This document shows, in pieces, positions 35,431 through 43,267 of a stretch of 64,000 bases of DNA; the first letter of the stretch is position 1, and the number at the start of each line of letters is the position of its first letter. The notes under the pieces were generated by a model. The model was not told the origin of the DNA, made no database searches, and was given only the letters and a program-made list of their open reading frames with translations. Source of the stretch: Cognatazoarcus halotolerans (GTDB lineage: Bacteria > Pseudomonadota > Gammaproteobacteria > Burkholderiales > Rhodocyclaceae); NCBI RefSeq assembly GCF_009800965.1, contig NZ_WUAF01000001.1, positions 62,001 through 126,000 on the forward strand, in the 5' to 3' direction. A program made the position numbers and the translations under genes.

Positions 35431-37000
35431 GGCTCACCTCCTCGACCCCGGCCGCACCGGGCCACATGCCGCTCATCCACACGCCGATCTCCTCGACGTT
35501 GGTCTCGGCAGCCGGCTTGGTGGGCGACAGGCGCCCGTTGGCGATCACCGCGATGCGATCGCTGATCTCGAACAGTTCGTCGAGCTCTTCGGAGATCACC
35601 AGGATCGCGGTACCGCGATTGCGCAGTTCGATCAGCGACTGGCGGATGAAAGCCGCCGCGCCCACGTCGACGCCCCAGGTGGGTTGCGCCACGACCAGCA
35701 CCTTCGGAGCCTGCATGATTTCCCGTCCCATGATGTATTTCTGCAGATTGCCGCCCGACAGGCTCTTCGCCTCCGCACCCGGACCGCCGCATTTGACGTT
35801 GTAGGCGGCGATGCATTCGGTGGAGAACTTCTCCATCGCACCGAAATTGATCAGCCCGCTCCGCAGCAGGCCGGCGCCGGTATGCGCGGTGAGCAGCGCG
35901 TTCTCGGCGAGCGACATACGCGGCACGGCGCCGCGCCCGAGCCGTTCCTCGGGCACGAATCCCATGCCTGCGCTGCGACGCTGGTCGGGCGGCATGCGTC
36001 CCGCCTCGATGCCGCAGATCTGCACCGGAAACTTCTCGGCGAGCGGCTCCTCACCCGATATCGCGTACAGCAACTCCTGCTGACCGTTGCCCGAGACACC
36101 GGCGATGCCGACGATCTCGCCCGAGCGCACATCGAGGTGGATATCTTTCAGATCGGTGCCGAAGGGATCTTCCGACGCGTGCGACAGCCCCGCCAGGCGC
36201 AGGCGGACCTCGCCGCCCGCCGACGCGGCGCCGTGCTCGCACACCGGCAAGTCCTTGCCGATCATCAGCCGGGCCATCGACGCCGGCGTCTCCTGCGAGG
36301 GCGTGCAGCTGCCGGTAACCTTGCCGGCGCGCAGCACCGTGGCGGTGTGACAGAGCTCCTGGATCTCGTCGAGCTTGTGGCTGATGTAGAGGATCGAGCA
36401 CCCTTCCGCGGCGAGCTGGCGCAGCGTCTCGAAGAGCTTGCGTACCGCCTGCGGGGTGAGCACCGAGGTTGGTTCGTCCATGATCAGCAGCCGCGGGTTC
36501 TGCAACAGGCAGCGGATGATCTCGACGCGCTGGCGCTCGCCGACCGACAGCGCATGCACCATCCTGCGCGGGTCCACCGGCAGGCCGTAGCGCTGCGAAA
36601 CCTCCTCGATCTGCTTCGCCAGCGCCCTGAGATCGGGTTTGCCGGGCAGCGCGAGGGCGACGTTCTGAGTGACGTTGAGCGTCTCGAACAGCGAGAAGTG
36701 CTGGAACACCATGCCGATGCCGAGGCTGCGCGCGTGCGCCGGGCTCTCGACCTCGACCGTTTTCCCTTCCCACTCGATCTCGCCCTCGGTCTGCCGGGTG
36801 ACACCGTAGATGATCTTCATCAGGGTGGATTTGCCGGCGCCGTTCTCGCCGAGCACCGCGTGGATCTCGCCGGGCTGCACCGTGAGGTCGATGCCGTCGT
36901 TGGCCACCACCGACGGATAGACCTTGCGGATGCCTCGCAGCGTGAGCCTCGGCGTGCCGTGTGGCGCGGCGGAAGGCGGCTGCGGAGTCGGATTCGTCAT
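35420..37000 (-). CDS. ABC transporter ATP-binding protein with two nucleotide-binding domains
   Basis: 526 residues with two ABC domains, as usual for BMP/sugar-type importers. The first has Walker A GENGAGKSTLMKIIYG, signature ALSVGERQRVEI and Walker B LLIMDEPTSVL. The second, divergent domain starts near residue 270 with GVSGNGQQELL and has the signature SLSGGNLQKYIMG. It energises the two permeases. The ATG at 37000 follows AAGGAGAACTAG. It lies 68 bp behind xdhC. Confidence 0.92.
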   Translation of the reverse strand: MTNPTPQPPSAAPHGTPRLTLRGIRKVYPSVVANDGIDLTVQPGEIHAVLGENGAGKSTLMKIIYGVTRQTEGEIEWEGKTVEVESPAHARSLGIGMVFQHFSLFETLNVTQNVALALPGKPDLRALAKQIEEVSQRYGLPVDPRRMVHALSVGERQRVEIIRCLLQNPRLLIMDEPTSVLTPQAVRKLFETLRQLAAEGCSILYISHKLDEIQELCHTATVLRAGKVTGSCTPSQETPASMARLMIGKDLPVCEHGAASAGGEVRLRLAGLSHASEDPFGTDLKDIHLDVRSGEIVGIAGVSGNGQQELLYAISGEEPLAEKFPVQICGIEAGRMPPDQRRSAGMGFVPEERLGRGAVPRMSLAENALLTAHTGAGLLRSGLINFGAMEKFSTECIAAYNVKCGGPGAEAKSLSGGNLQKYIMGREIMQAPKVLVVAQPTWGVDVGAAAFIRQSLIELRNRGTAILVISEELDELFEISDRIAVIANGRLSPTKPAAETNVEEIGVWMSGMWPGAAGVEEVSHAA

Positions 37001-37068
37001 CTAGTTCTCCTTTTGCTGGGTGCTGCCCAAGTACCTGTTTCCACTCGACGCGCGACGGCAAACATCGA

Positions 37069-38139
37069 TCACGCCCTCGCATCGTGCAGCGCCGGCCGGG
37101 CAGTGCTGGCCCCGGCCTCGCGCTGCCGCAATATCCGTGCCGCGACCGAAATCGCGATCGCGGCGGGGTGCTTGTCGCGGATTCCGGCCACGCCTATCGG
37201 GCATTCCATGCGCGACAGCGCCGCCGCATCGATGCCTCGCGCGCCCAGCCGCTGCTCGAAGGCGCGCCGCTTGGTATGCGATCCGATCAGGCCGAACCAA
37301 GAAAAATCGCCGCGACGCAGGATCCGCTCGGCGAGCCGCTGGTCGAGCGCGTGATCGTGCGTCATCACCACGAACCATGCGCCAGCGGGCGCGGTATCCA
37401 CCTCGTCCTCGCAGAACTCGCTGACCACCGCTTCGACGTTGGCCGGCAGCCCGGCCGGAAACTCCGCCTCGCGCGGGTCCACCCAGACGATGCGGCAGGG
37501 CAGCGCGGCGAGGGTATTGACCAGCGCCCGGCCGACATGACCGGCGCCAAAAATCACGACATGAAAATCACTGGGCTGGAGCGGTGCCAGAAACAGCAGC
37601 GAACGTGTCGTCTCACCGGTAGCAAACTCGACCAGCCCGGCCGGCGCCCCCGACAGCATCGAGCGCGCCCGCTCGACGACCTGGCGATCGAGTGCCGCAT
37701 CGCCAAGCGTGCCGGACACCGATGCCGCGCTGACCAGAACGGTGCCGCAGCCAGCCGGGCCGTGCGCCGCCGTGACCATCACGCAGGGCTCGCCGCCGGC
37801 GAGCCGCCCGGCCAGTTCGCTCACCCATACGGCATCGGGCGGCACCGCCTCGAAGAGCAGATTGACGACGCCACCACAGCACTGGCCAAGACTTGCCCCG
37901 AGCGGAAAGCGCTTCAGCACGGCCGGCTCGCCGGCCGCGAGCAGGTCGCGGGCAATCGCGATCGCCTTGTATTCGAGATGGCCACCACCAATCGTGCCGA
38001 ACACGCGCCCGGGGGTGACGATCATCCGCGTGCCCGGCTCGCGCGGCGCCGAGCCACGTACCGATGCCACCGAAACCATCACCGCCGCCTCGCCGCGGGC
38101 ACGGCAGGCAACGAGCTCGTCAAGCCAGACGGCGCTCAC
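37069..38139 (-). CDS. xdhC: Xanthine dehydrogenase accessory protein XdhC
   Basis: 356 residues from GTG 38139, overlapping the xdhB stop in GTGA. XdhC binds molybdenum cofactor, promotes its sulfuration and inserts it into XdhB. Family marks: SVRGSAPREPGTRM, GTIGGGHLEY, FPLGASLGQCCGGVV with the cofactor-binding cysteine pair, and a Rossmann-like VVIFGAGHVGRALV. It is the last gene of the xdhABC set before the importer genes. Confidence 0.92.
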   Translation of the reverse strand: MSAVWLDELVACRARGEAAVMVSVASVRGSAPREPGTRMIVTPGRVFGTIGGGHLEYKAIAIARDLLAAGEPAVLKRFPLGASLGQCCGGVVNLLFEAVPPDAVWVSELAGRLAGGEPCVMVTAAHGPAGCGTVLVSAASVSGTLGDAALDRQVVERARSMLSGAPAGLVEFATGETTRSLLFLAPLQPSDFHVVIFGAGHVGRALVNTLAALPCRIVWVDPREAEFPAGLPANVEAVVSEFCEDEVDTAPAGAWFVVMTHDHALDQRLAERILRRGDFSWFGLIGSHTKRRAFEQRLGARGIDAAALSRMECPIGVAGIRDKHPAAIAISVAARILRQREAGASTARPALHDARA

Positions 38140-40451
38140 GGCTGCGCCCGCGCGGCACGCACCGCCTCAACCGCGTTGAGGATGGCCTCGCCGGTGGCTG
38201 GGGCGAGCAGCGGCGGCGCGACATTGCCCTCCGCCACCGCAGCGATCGCGTCACGGATCGCGAAGAACACCGAGAAGGGCAGCAGCAGTGGCGGCTCACC
38301 CACCGCCTTGGAACGCATGATGGTGTCGACATGGTTCGGGTTGTGGAACAGGCGCGTGTTGAACACCGCCGGACAATCGGCCACCGCTGGGATCTTGTAG
38401 GTGGAAGGCGCATGGGTCGTCAGCCGCCCGACGTCGTTCCACACCAGCTCCTCGGTGGTCAGCCAGCCCATGCCCTGGATGTAGGCACCTTCGACCTGGC
38501 CGATGTCGATCGCAGGATTGATCGAATTGCCCGCGTCGTGCAGCAGATCGGCGCGCAGCAGCTTCCATTCCCCGGTCAGGGTGTCCACCGCCACTTCGGA
38601 CACCGCGGCGCCGTAGGCGAAGTAGAAGAACGGGCTGCCGGTGAGGGTCTCGCGATTCCAGTGCAGCCCCGGCGTCGCATAGAAACCGTCGGACCACAGC
38701 TGCACGCGCGCCTCGTAGGCCAGCTTGACCAGCTCGTCGAAGGCGATCTGCCATCCCTCGCCGCTGACCTGCTCGTCGGCAAAGCGCACCGCCTCGGCTG
38801 TGCCGCCAAATCGCGCGGCCGCCAGCGCCGCCAACCGCGCACGGATCTGCAGCGCCGCGTCCTCGGCGGCCTTGCCGTTCAGGTCGGCGCCAGTCGATGC
38901 CGCGGTGGCCGAGGTGTTGGCCACCTTGGAGGTATCGGCCGCGGTCGCCCGCACCCGCGACAGCGGTACGCCCAGCGTCATCGCGACCACTTGCGCGACC
39001 TTGGTATTGAGGCCCTGACCCATCTCGGCGCCACCGTGGTTCACCAGCATCGAGCCATCGGTGTAGATGTGCACCAGCGCCCCGGCCTGGTTGAAATGCA
39101 CCACGTTGAAGCTGATGCCGAACTTCACCGGGGTCAGCGCGAGCCCTTTCTTGATGATCGGGCTGTCGGCGTTCCAGCGCAGTATCTCCTCGCGCCGGGC
39201 GCGGTAGTCGCTGCTCTGCTCGAGGTCCGCCACCAGCTCATGGATCACGTTGTCGGCGACCGTCTGGCCGTAGGGCGTGAGGTTGCGATCGGACTTGCCG
39301 TAGAAATTGGCCTTGCGCACATCCAGCGCATCGAGGCCAAGCCGACGGGCGATGCTGTCGAGGATGTACTCGATGGCGATCGCGCCCTGCGGGCCACCGA
39401 AACCGCGAAACGCGGTGTTCGACTGGGTGTTGGTGCGCGCGCACAGGGCGCTGATGTCCGCGTCCGAGAGGAAGTAGGCGTTGTCGAAATGGCACAGCGC
39501 GCGAGTGGCCACCGGACCCGACAGATCCGCCGAGAAGCCGGCGCGGGCAATCATCTCGACGCGCACCGCGAGAATGCGGCCCTCGTCGTCAAAGCCGACG
39601 TCGTAGTCATAATAGAAATCGTGGCGCTTGCCGGTGATCATCATGTCGTCGTCGCGATCGAGACGCAGCTTGACCGGGCGCTTGAGCTTCGAGGCGGCCA
39701 GCGAGGCCACGCAGGCGAACAGCGCGGACTGGCTTTCCTTGCCGCCGAAGCCGCCGCCCATGCGACGCATCTCGACGACAACCTGGTTCGATGCCTTGTT
39801 GAGGCAGTGGGCCACCACGTGCTGCATTTCGGTCGGGTGCTGGGTCGAGCACCACAGCTGCAGGCAGCCGTCCTCGCGGGGCGCGCAGTAGGACACCTGG
39901 CCCTCGAGGTAGAACTGCTCCTGACCGCCCACCGACCACTGGCCCTGCAGCCGATGCGGCGCCGCGGCCAGCTTTTGCGCAGGCTCGCCGCAGACCCGGC
40001 GCATCGGCGGCAACACGAAGGATTCCGCCGCGCGGGCCGCGCGTGGATCGAGCTCGGCCGGCAACACTTCGTAGTCAACCACCGCGCGGCGCGCGGCGCG
40101 GCGGGCGACATCGACGCTGGTGGCAACCACCGCGAACATCGGCTGGCCGACGTAATGCACTTCACCGTCGGCAAGAATGGGATCGTCGTGGATGATCGGG
40201 CCGCAGTCGTTGCTGCCCGGAATATCCGCCGCGGTGAGCACCGCCACCACGCCCGGCATCGCGGTCACGGCAGCGAAATCGATGCTGCGGATGCGTGCGT
40301 GGGGCTTTGCCGACAGGCCAAGCGCGGCATGCAAGGTGCCGGCCAGCTCCGGGATGTCGTCGACATAGGTCGCCTCGCCGGCCACGTGCAGGTGGGCGGA
40401 CTCGTGCGCGGCGCTGGCGCCGGGGCGAACGATCGGATCTGCGTTGTTCAT
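38136..40451 (-). CDS. xdhB: Xanthine dehydrogenase, molybdopterin-binding subunit
   Basis: 771 residues from ATG 40451 (MNNADPIVRPGASAAHES); the frame is open further upstream but overlaps xdhA out of frame. It carries the molybdenum active site that hydroxylates hypoxanthine and xanthine to urate. Visible marks: RRMGGGFGGKES for cofactor binding, AFRGFGGPQGA, and the C-terminal SKAVGEPPLLLPFSVFFAIRD containing the catalytic Glu. It is placed 10 bp behind xdhA and overlaps xdhC by 4 bp. Confidence 0.95.
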   Translation of the reverse strand: MNNADPIVRPGASAAHESAHLHVAGEATYVDDIPELAGTLHAALGLSAKPHARIRSIDFAAVTAMPGVVAVLTAADIPGSNDCGPIIHDDPILADGEVHYVGQPMFAVVATSVDVARRAARRAVVDYEVLPAELDPRAARAAESFVLPPMRRVCGEPAQKLAAAPHRLQGQWSVGGQEQFYLEGQVSYCAPREDGCLQLWCSTQHPTEMQHVVAHCLNKASNQVVVEMRRMGGGFGGKESQSALFACVASLAASKLKRPVKLRLDRDDDMMITGKRHDFYYDYDVGFDDEGRILAVRVEMIARAGFSADLSGPVATRALCHFDNAYFLSDADISALCARTNTQSNTAFRGFGGPQGAIAIEYILDSIARRLGLDALDVRKANFYGKSDRNLTPYGQTVADNVIHELVADLEQSSDYRARREEILRWNADSPIIKKGLALTPVKFGISFNVVHFNQAGALVHIYTDGSMLVNHGGAEMGQGLNTKVAQVVAMTLGVPLSRVRATAADTSKVANTSATAASTGADLNGKAAEDAALQIRARLAALAAARFGGTAEAVRFADEQVSGEGWQIAFDELVKLAYEARVQLWSDGFYATPGLHWNRETLTGSPFFYFAYGAAVSEVAVDTLTGEWKLLRADLLHDAGNSINPAIDIGQVEGAYIQGMGWLTTEELVWNDVGRLTTHAPSTYKIPAVADCPAVFNTRLFHNPNHVDTIMRSKAVGEPPLLLPFSVFFAIRDAIAAVAEGNVAPPLLAPATGEAILNAVEAVRAARAQP

Positions 40452-40461
40452 GGCGCCCACC

Positions 40462-42000
40462 TCAAACCAGTTGGAACACGTTGACCTGCGCGCTGGCGAG
40501 CGGCGCATCGGGACGGGTCTCGAGCCACAGGCGATAGAGCGCATTCTTCGCGACCTGCATGCGGTAGCCGCTCGATGCACGCATGTCGGAGAGCGGCGTG
40601 TAATCGGCGTCGAGCGCGGCCATCGCGGCACGCGCCGCCGGCTCCTGCCAGGGCTGGCCCGCGAGTGCCGCCTCGGCCGCAGCAGCACGCCTCGGTGTTG
40701 CCGCCATGCCGCCGTAGGCAATGCGCGCCTCGGCCACCGCACCGGCATCGAGGTGCAGCGCGAAGGCGGCGCACACCGCGGAAATGTCCTGATCGAAGCG
40801 TTTCGCGATCTTGTAGCTGCGCACCACCCAACCCGGGCGGCTACGCGGCACCCGGATACGCTCGATGAATTCGCCCGGCTGCATCGCATTCTTCTGGTAA
40901 TCGAGGTAGAGATCCTCGAGCGCAAGCTCGCGGGTGAGCGCGCCCTTGCGCAGCACCACGCTCGTACCAAGGCAGATCAGCACTGGCATCGAATCGCCGA
41001 TCGGCGAGCCGTTGGCGATATTGCCGCCAAGCGTGCCGGCGTTGCGCACCGGCATCGAGGCGAAGCGCCGCCACAACTCGGCCAGTTCAGGGTACGCGCC
41101 ATTGAGCGCCGCAAAGGCATCGGTCAGCGAGGCCGCGGCGCCAATCTCGAAATGCGTGTCACTCCGGTCGATGCCTTTCAGCTCGGCGACATTGCCGATG
41201 TAAAGCAGTACCGGCAGTTCGCGATGCTGCTTGGTGACCCACAGGCCGACGTCGGTGCCGCCGGCCAGGATCCGCGCATCCGGCATCTGCTCGCGCAGCG
41301 TCGCAAACTCTGCCAGCGAAGAGGGTGCGAAATAGCGCGCATCCCCGGTTTCGACGCGCAGGTCGGTCTCGCGCCGCAAGGCCTTCAGCTGCGAGATGAG
41401 GGCCTGCTCATCCGCATCGACGGTGTTCGCGGCAAGCGTGCCCGGCCTGTTCAGCCAGTCGCGCTGGTCGCCGCACTGATACATGCGGTCGGCAGCCTCG
41501 AAGATCGGACGGTAGCCGGTGCAACGGCACAGATTGCCGGACAGCGCATCGGCCACGCAGGCACGATCGGGCGCGGCGTCGTTCTTGAACAGCGCGAACA
41601 GCGACATCACGAAGCCCGGCGTGCAGAAACCGCATTGCGATCCGTGGGTGTCCACCAGTGCCTGCTGGACCGGATGCAGGCTGCCATCCTGCCGCTTGAG
41701 CGTCTCGACGGTATAGATCGCCTTGCCGTCCAGGGTCGGCAGGAACTGGATGCAGGCATTGACTGCCCGCAACTGCACTCGCTCGGTCCCGTCGCGGGCA
41801 ACCAGTTCGCCCAGCACCACGGTGCAGGCACCGCAATCGCCCTCGGCACAGCCTTCCTTGCTTCCGGTGCGACGCAGATCCTCACGCAGGAACTGCAGAA
41901 TCGTACGGGTCGGTGCCGGGTTGACGAGCGTGACGACCTCGTCGTCCAGAACGAAGCGGATCTGTTCCGCTGCGGCCGCAGCCTGCTTGCCGTTCAACAT
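40462..42000 (-). CDS. xdhA: Xanthine dehydrogenase, Fe-S and FAD subunit
   Basis: 512 residues from ATG 42000 (MLNGKQAAAAAEQIRF), behind GAGGACCAGAC; the longer frame adds no family sequence. The N-terminal [2Fe-2S] ferredoxin domain has GCAEGDCGACTVVL; the second [2Fe-2S] domain has CGFCTPGFVMS and CRCTGYRP. The C-terminal FAD domain has ILAGGTDVGLWVTKQ and NAGTLGGNIANGSPIGDSMP. It passes electrons from the Mo site to NAD. First gene of the purine operon, divergent from the GntR regulator. Confidence 0.95.
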   Translation of the reverse strand: MLNGKQAAAAAEQIRFVLDDEVVTLVNPAPTRTILQFLREDLRRTGSKEGCAEGDCGACTVVLGELVARDGTERVQLRAVNACIQFLPTLDGKAIYTVETLKRQDGSLHPVQQALVDTHGSQCGFCTPGFVMSLFALFKNDAAPDRACVADALSGNLCRCTGYRPIFEAADRMYQCGDQRDWLNRPGTLAANTVDADEQALISQLKALRRETDLRVETGDARYFAPSSLAEFATLREQMPDARILAGGTDVGLWVTKQHRELPVLLYIGNVAELKGIDRSDTHFEIGAAASLTDAFAALNGAYPELAELWRRFASMPVRNAGTLGGNIANGSPIGDSMPVLICLGTSVVLRKGALTRELALEDLYLDYQKNAMQPGEFIERIRVPRSRPGWVVRSYKIAKRFDQDISAVCAAFALHLDAGAVAEARIAYGGMAATPRRAAAAEAALAGQPWQEPAARAAMAALDADYTPLSDMRASSGYRMQVAKNALYRLWLETRPDAPLASAQVNVFQLV

Positions 42001-42156
42001 GTCTGGTCCTCTGTTCGGTGGCCCCGATCCGGTTCCTGAAGGCCGGCCCGTTGGCTCGTTGTCTGGCCCGACGCGACCGGCCAGACCGTATTTCATCCGG
42101 CCGCCGCAATGCACGGTTCCCGGTGAATTCGCTTTTAAATCTGGCTTTCGCAAAAA

Positions 42157-42168
42157 ATATTGTCAACA
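42157..42168. repeat. First copy of a 12-bp repeat in the xdhA-gntR region (putative operator)
   Basis: ATATTGTCAACA; the same 12 bases recur at 42323-42334. This copy continues as TTGTCAACAA, which contains a TTGT-N2-ACAA dyad, similar in style to FCD-type GntR operators. It is 157 bp before the xdhA start. Confidence 0.5.
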
Positions 42169-42322
42169 ATTTTATCCAGATACTCGCTATCGGTTTTTCG
42201 AATATTGCATTGAACAAAACACCTGAAATAGCCCAATATTGGTGCATAAAGACAAGGAGATGCCCCACGATTGTGCGCACGCAGCAGAACCCTCCCAGCA
42301 ATTTCCCTTGACTCGAGGATTC

Positions 42323-42334
42323 ATATTGTCAACA
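42323..42334. repeat. Second copy of the 12-bp repeat (putative operator)
   Basis: ATATTGTCAACA, identical to 42157-42168 and in the same orientation, 37 bp before the GntR-family ATG. The rest of 42001-42370 is a 370-bp A/T-rich divergent promoter region without a gene. Confidence 0.5.
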
Positions 42335-42370
42335 CTCCGACAACCCTGTCGGCAATAACGAGGCACGTTC

Positions 42371-43117
42371 ATGAGCGCCGCAAAACCGACCCACGACGTA
42401 ATCGCAGGAGCGCCCGCCGAGGCCGCGCAGAGCAAGCGCGGCCGCTTGATCCGGCAGGAAGACGAGATCTTCGAGCGCATCCAGCAGGCGATCCTCGACC
42501 ACCGCCTGCCACCGGGCACCAAACTCAAGGAAGTACCGCTGGCGGAGCTGTTCGGCGTCACCCGCGGCCTGCTGCGCAAGGTGCTCACCCGGCTCGCCCA
42601 CGCCAGGCTGGTGGAACAGCGGCCGAATCGCGGCGCGATGGTCGCAAGCCCTTCCGTATCCGAAAGCCGCGATCTCTTTGCAGCAAGGCGCGCCATCGAA
42701 GGAGCGATCGTCGGCATCCTCGGGACACGCATCAATGCCACGCAGATCAAGGGCCTGCGGCGCATGATCGAGCGCGAGCAGAACGCGTATGCGAAGGGCG
42801 AGATGCGTGCCGGCCTGAAACTGTCGATCGATTTTCATCGTGTGCTGGCCCAGATGGCGGGCAACAGTGTCCTTTCCGGTTTCCTCGAGGAATTGCTGAC
42901 CCGCACGCCCTTGGTGATCCTTGCCTACCGTGACACCCGCGCCACCACGACGCGCTGCGACTGCAACGATCACGGTGCGATCATTGACGCGCTCGAGACC
43001 GGTGATGCCGAAGAAGCGGCGCGGATCATGCAGGAACATCTCGAAGCTCTCGAAGGACAGCTCAATCTGCGCGAGGACGGCTCCACCACCGATCTTGCAG
43101 CGGTATTCGGAAGCTGA
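42371..43117 (+). CDS. GntR/FCD family transcriptional regulator
   Basis: 248 residues. The winged helix-turn-helix is at about 30-95: FERIQQAILDHRLPPGTKLKEVPLAELFGVTRG then VRKVLTRL-like VLTRLAHARLVEQRPNRGAMV. The C-terminal FCD effector domain has the metal-binding pattern Asp/His in LSIDFHRVLAQMAGN and NDHGAIIDALETGDAEEAARIMQEHL. It diverges from xdhA and is the likely repressor of the purine operon and itself. Ligand unknown; a purine or urate-type compound is a guess from context. Confidence 0.88.
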   Translation: MSAAKPTHDVIAGAPAEAAQSKRGRLIRQEDEIFERIQQAILDHRLPPGTKLKEVPLAELFGVTRGLLRKVLTRLAHARLVEQRPNRGAMVASPSVSESRDLFAARRAIEGAIVGILGTRINATQIKGLRRMIEREQNAYAKGEMRAGLKLSIDFHRVLAQMAGNSVLSGFLEELLTRTPLVILAYRDTRATTTRCDCNDHGAIIDALETGDAEEAARIMQEHLEALEGQLNLREDGSTTDLAAVFGS

Positions 43118-43156
43118 GCAAGCCCGCGCCAATCGGGGGCATCGCGATGCGGCGAC

Positions 43157-43171
43157 GCACCAACCGGGTGC
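43157..43171 (+). promoter_or_regulatory. NtrC-type enhancer site before nasA
   Basis: GCACCAACCGGGTGC is a perfect GCACC-N5-GGTGC dyad, 53 bp upstream of the -24 element of nasA. Confidence 0.75.
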
Positions 43172-43224
43172 ATCACATGCAAGCCTCCGGCGCGTGAAAG
43201 GCAAGCACGCGCGCTTCGGACGCA

Positions 43225-43240
43225 TGGCACACCCCTTGCT
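43225..43240 (+). promoter_or_regulatory. Sigma54 promoter of nasA
   Basis: TGGCACACCCCTTGCT matches TGGCAC-N5-TTGCW perfectly. The predicted start near 43252 gives a short leader of about 16 nt. Confidence 0.88.
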
Positions 43241-43267
43241 CTTCCCTTGTGCAATCAAGGGAAAACC

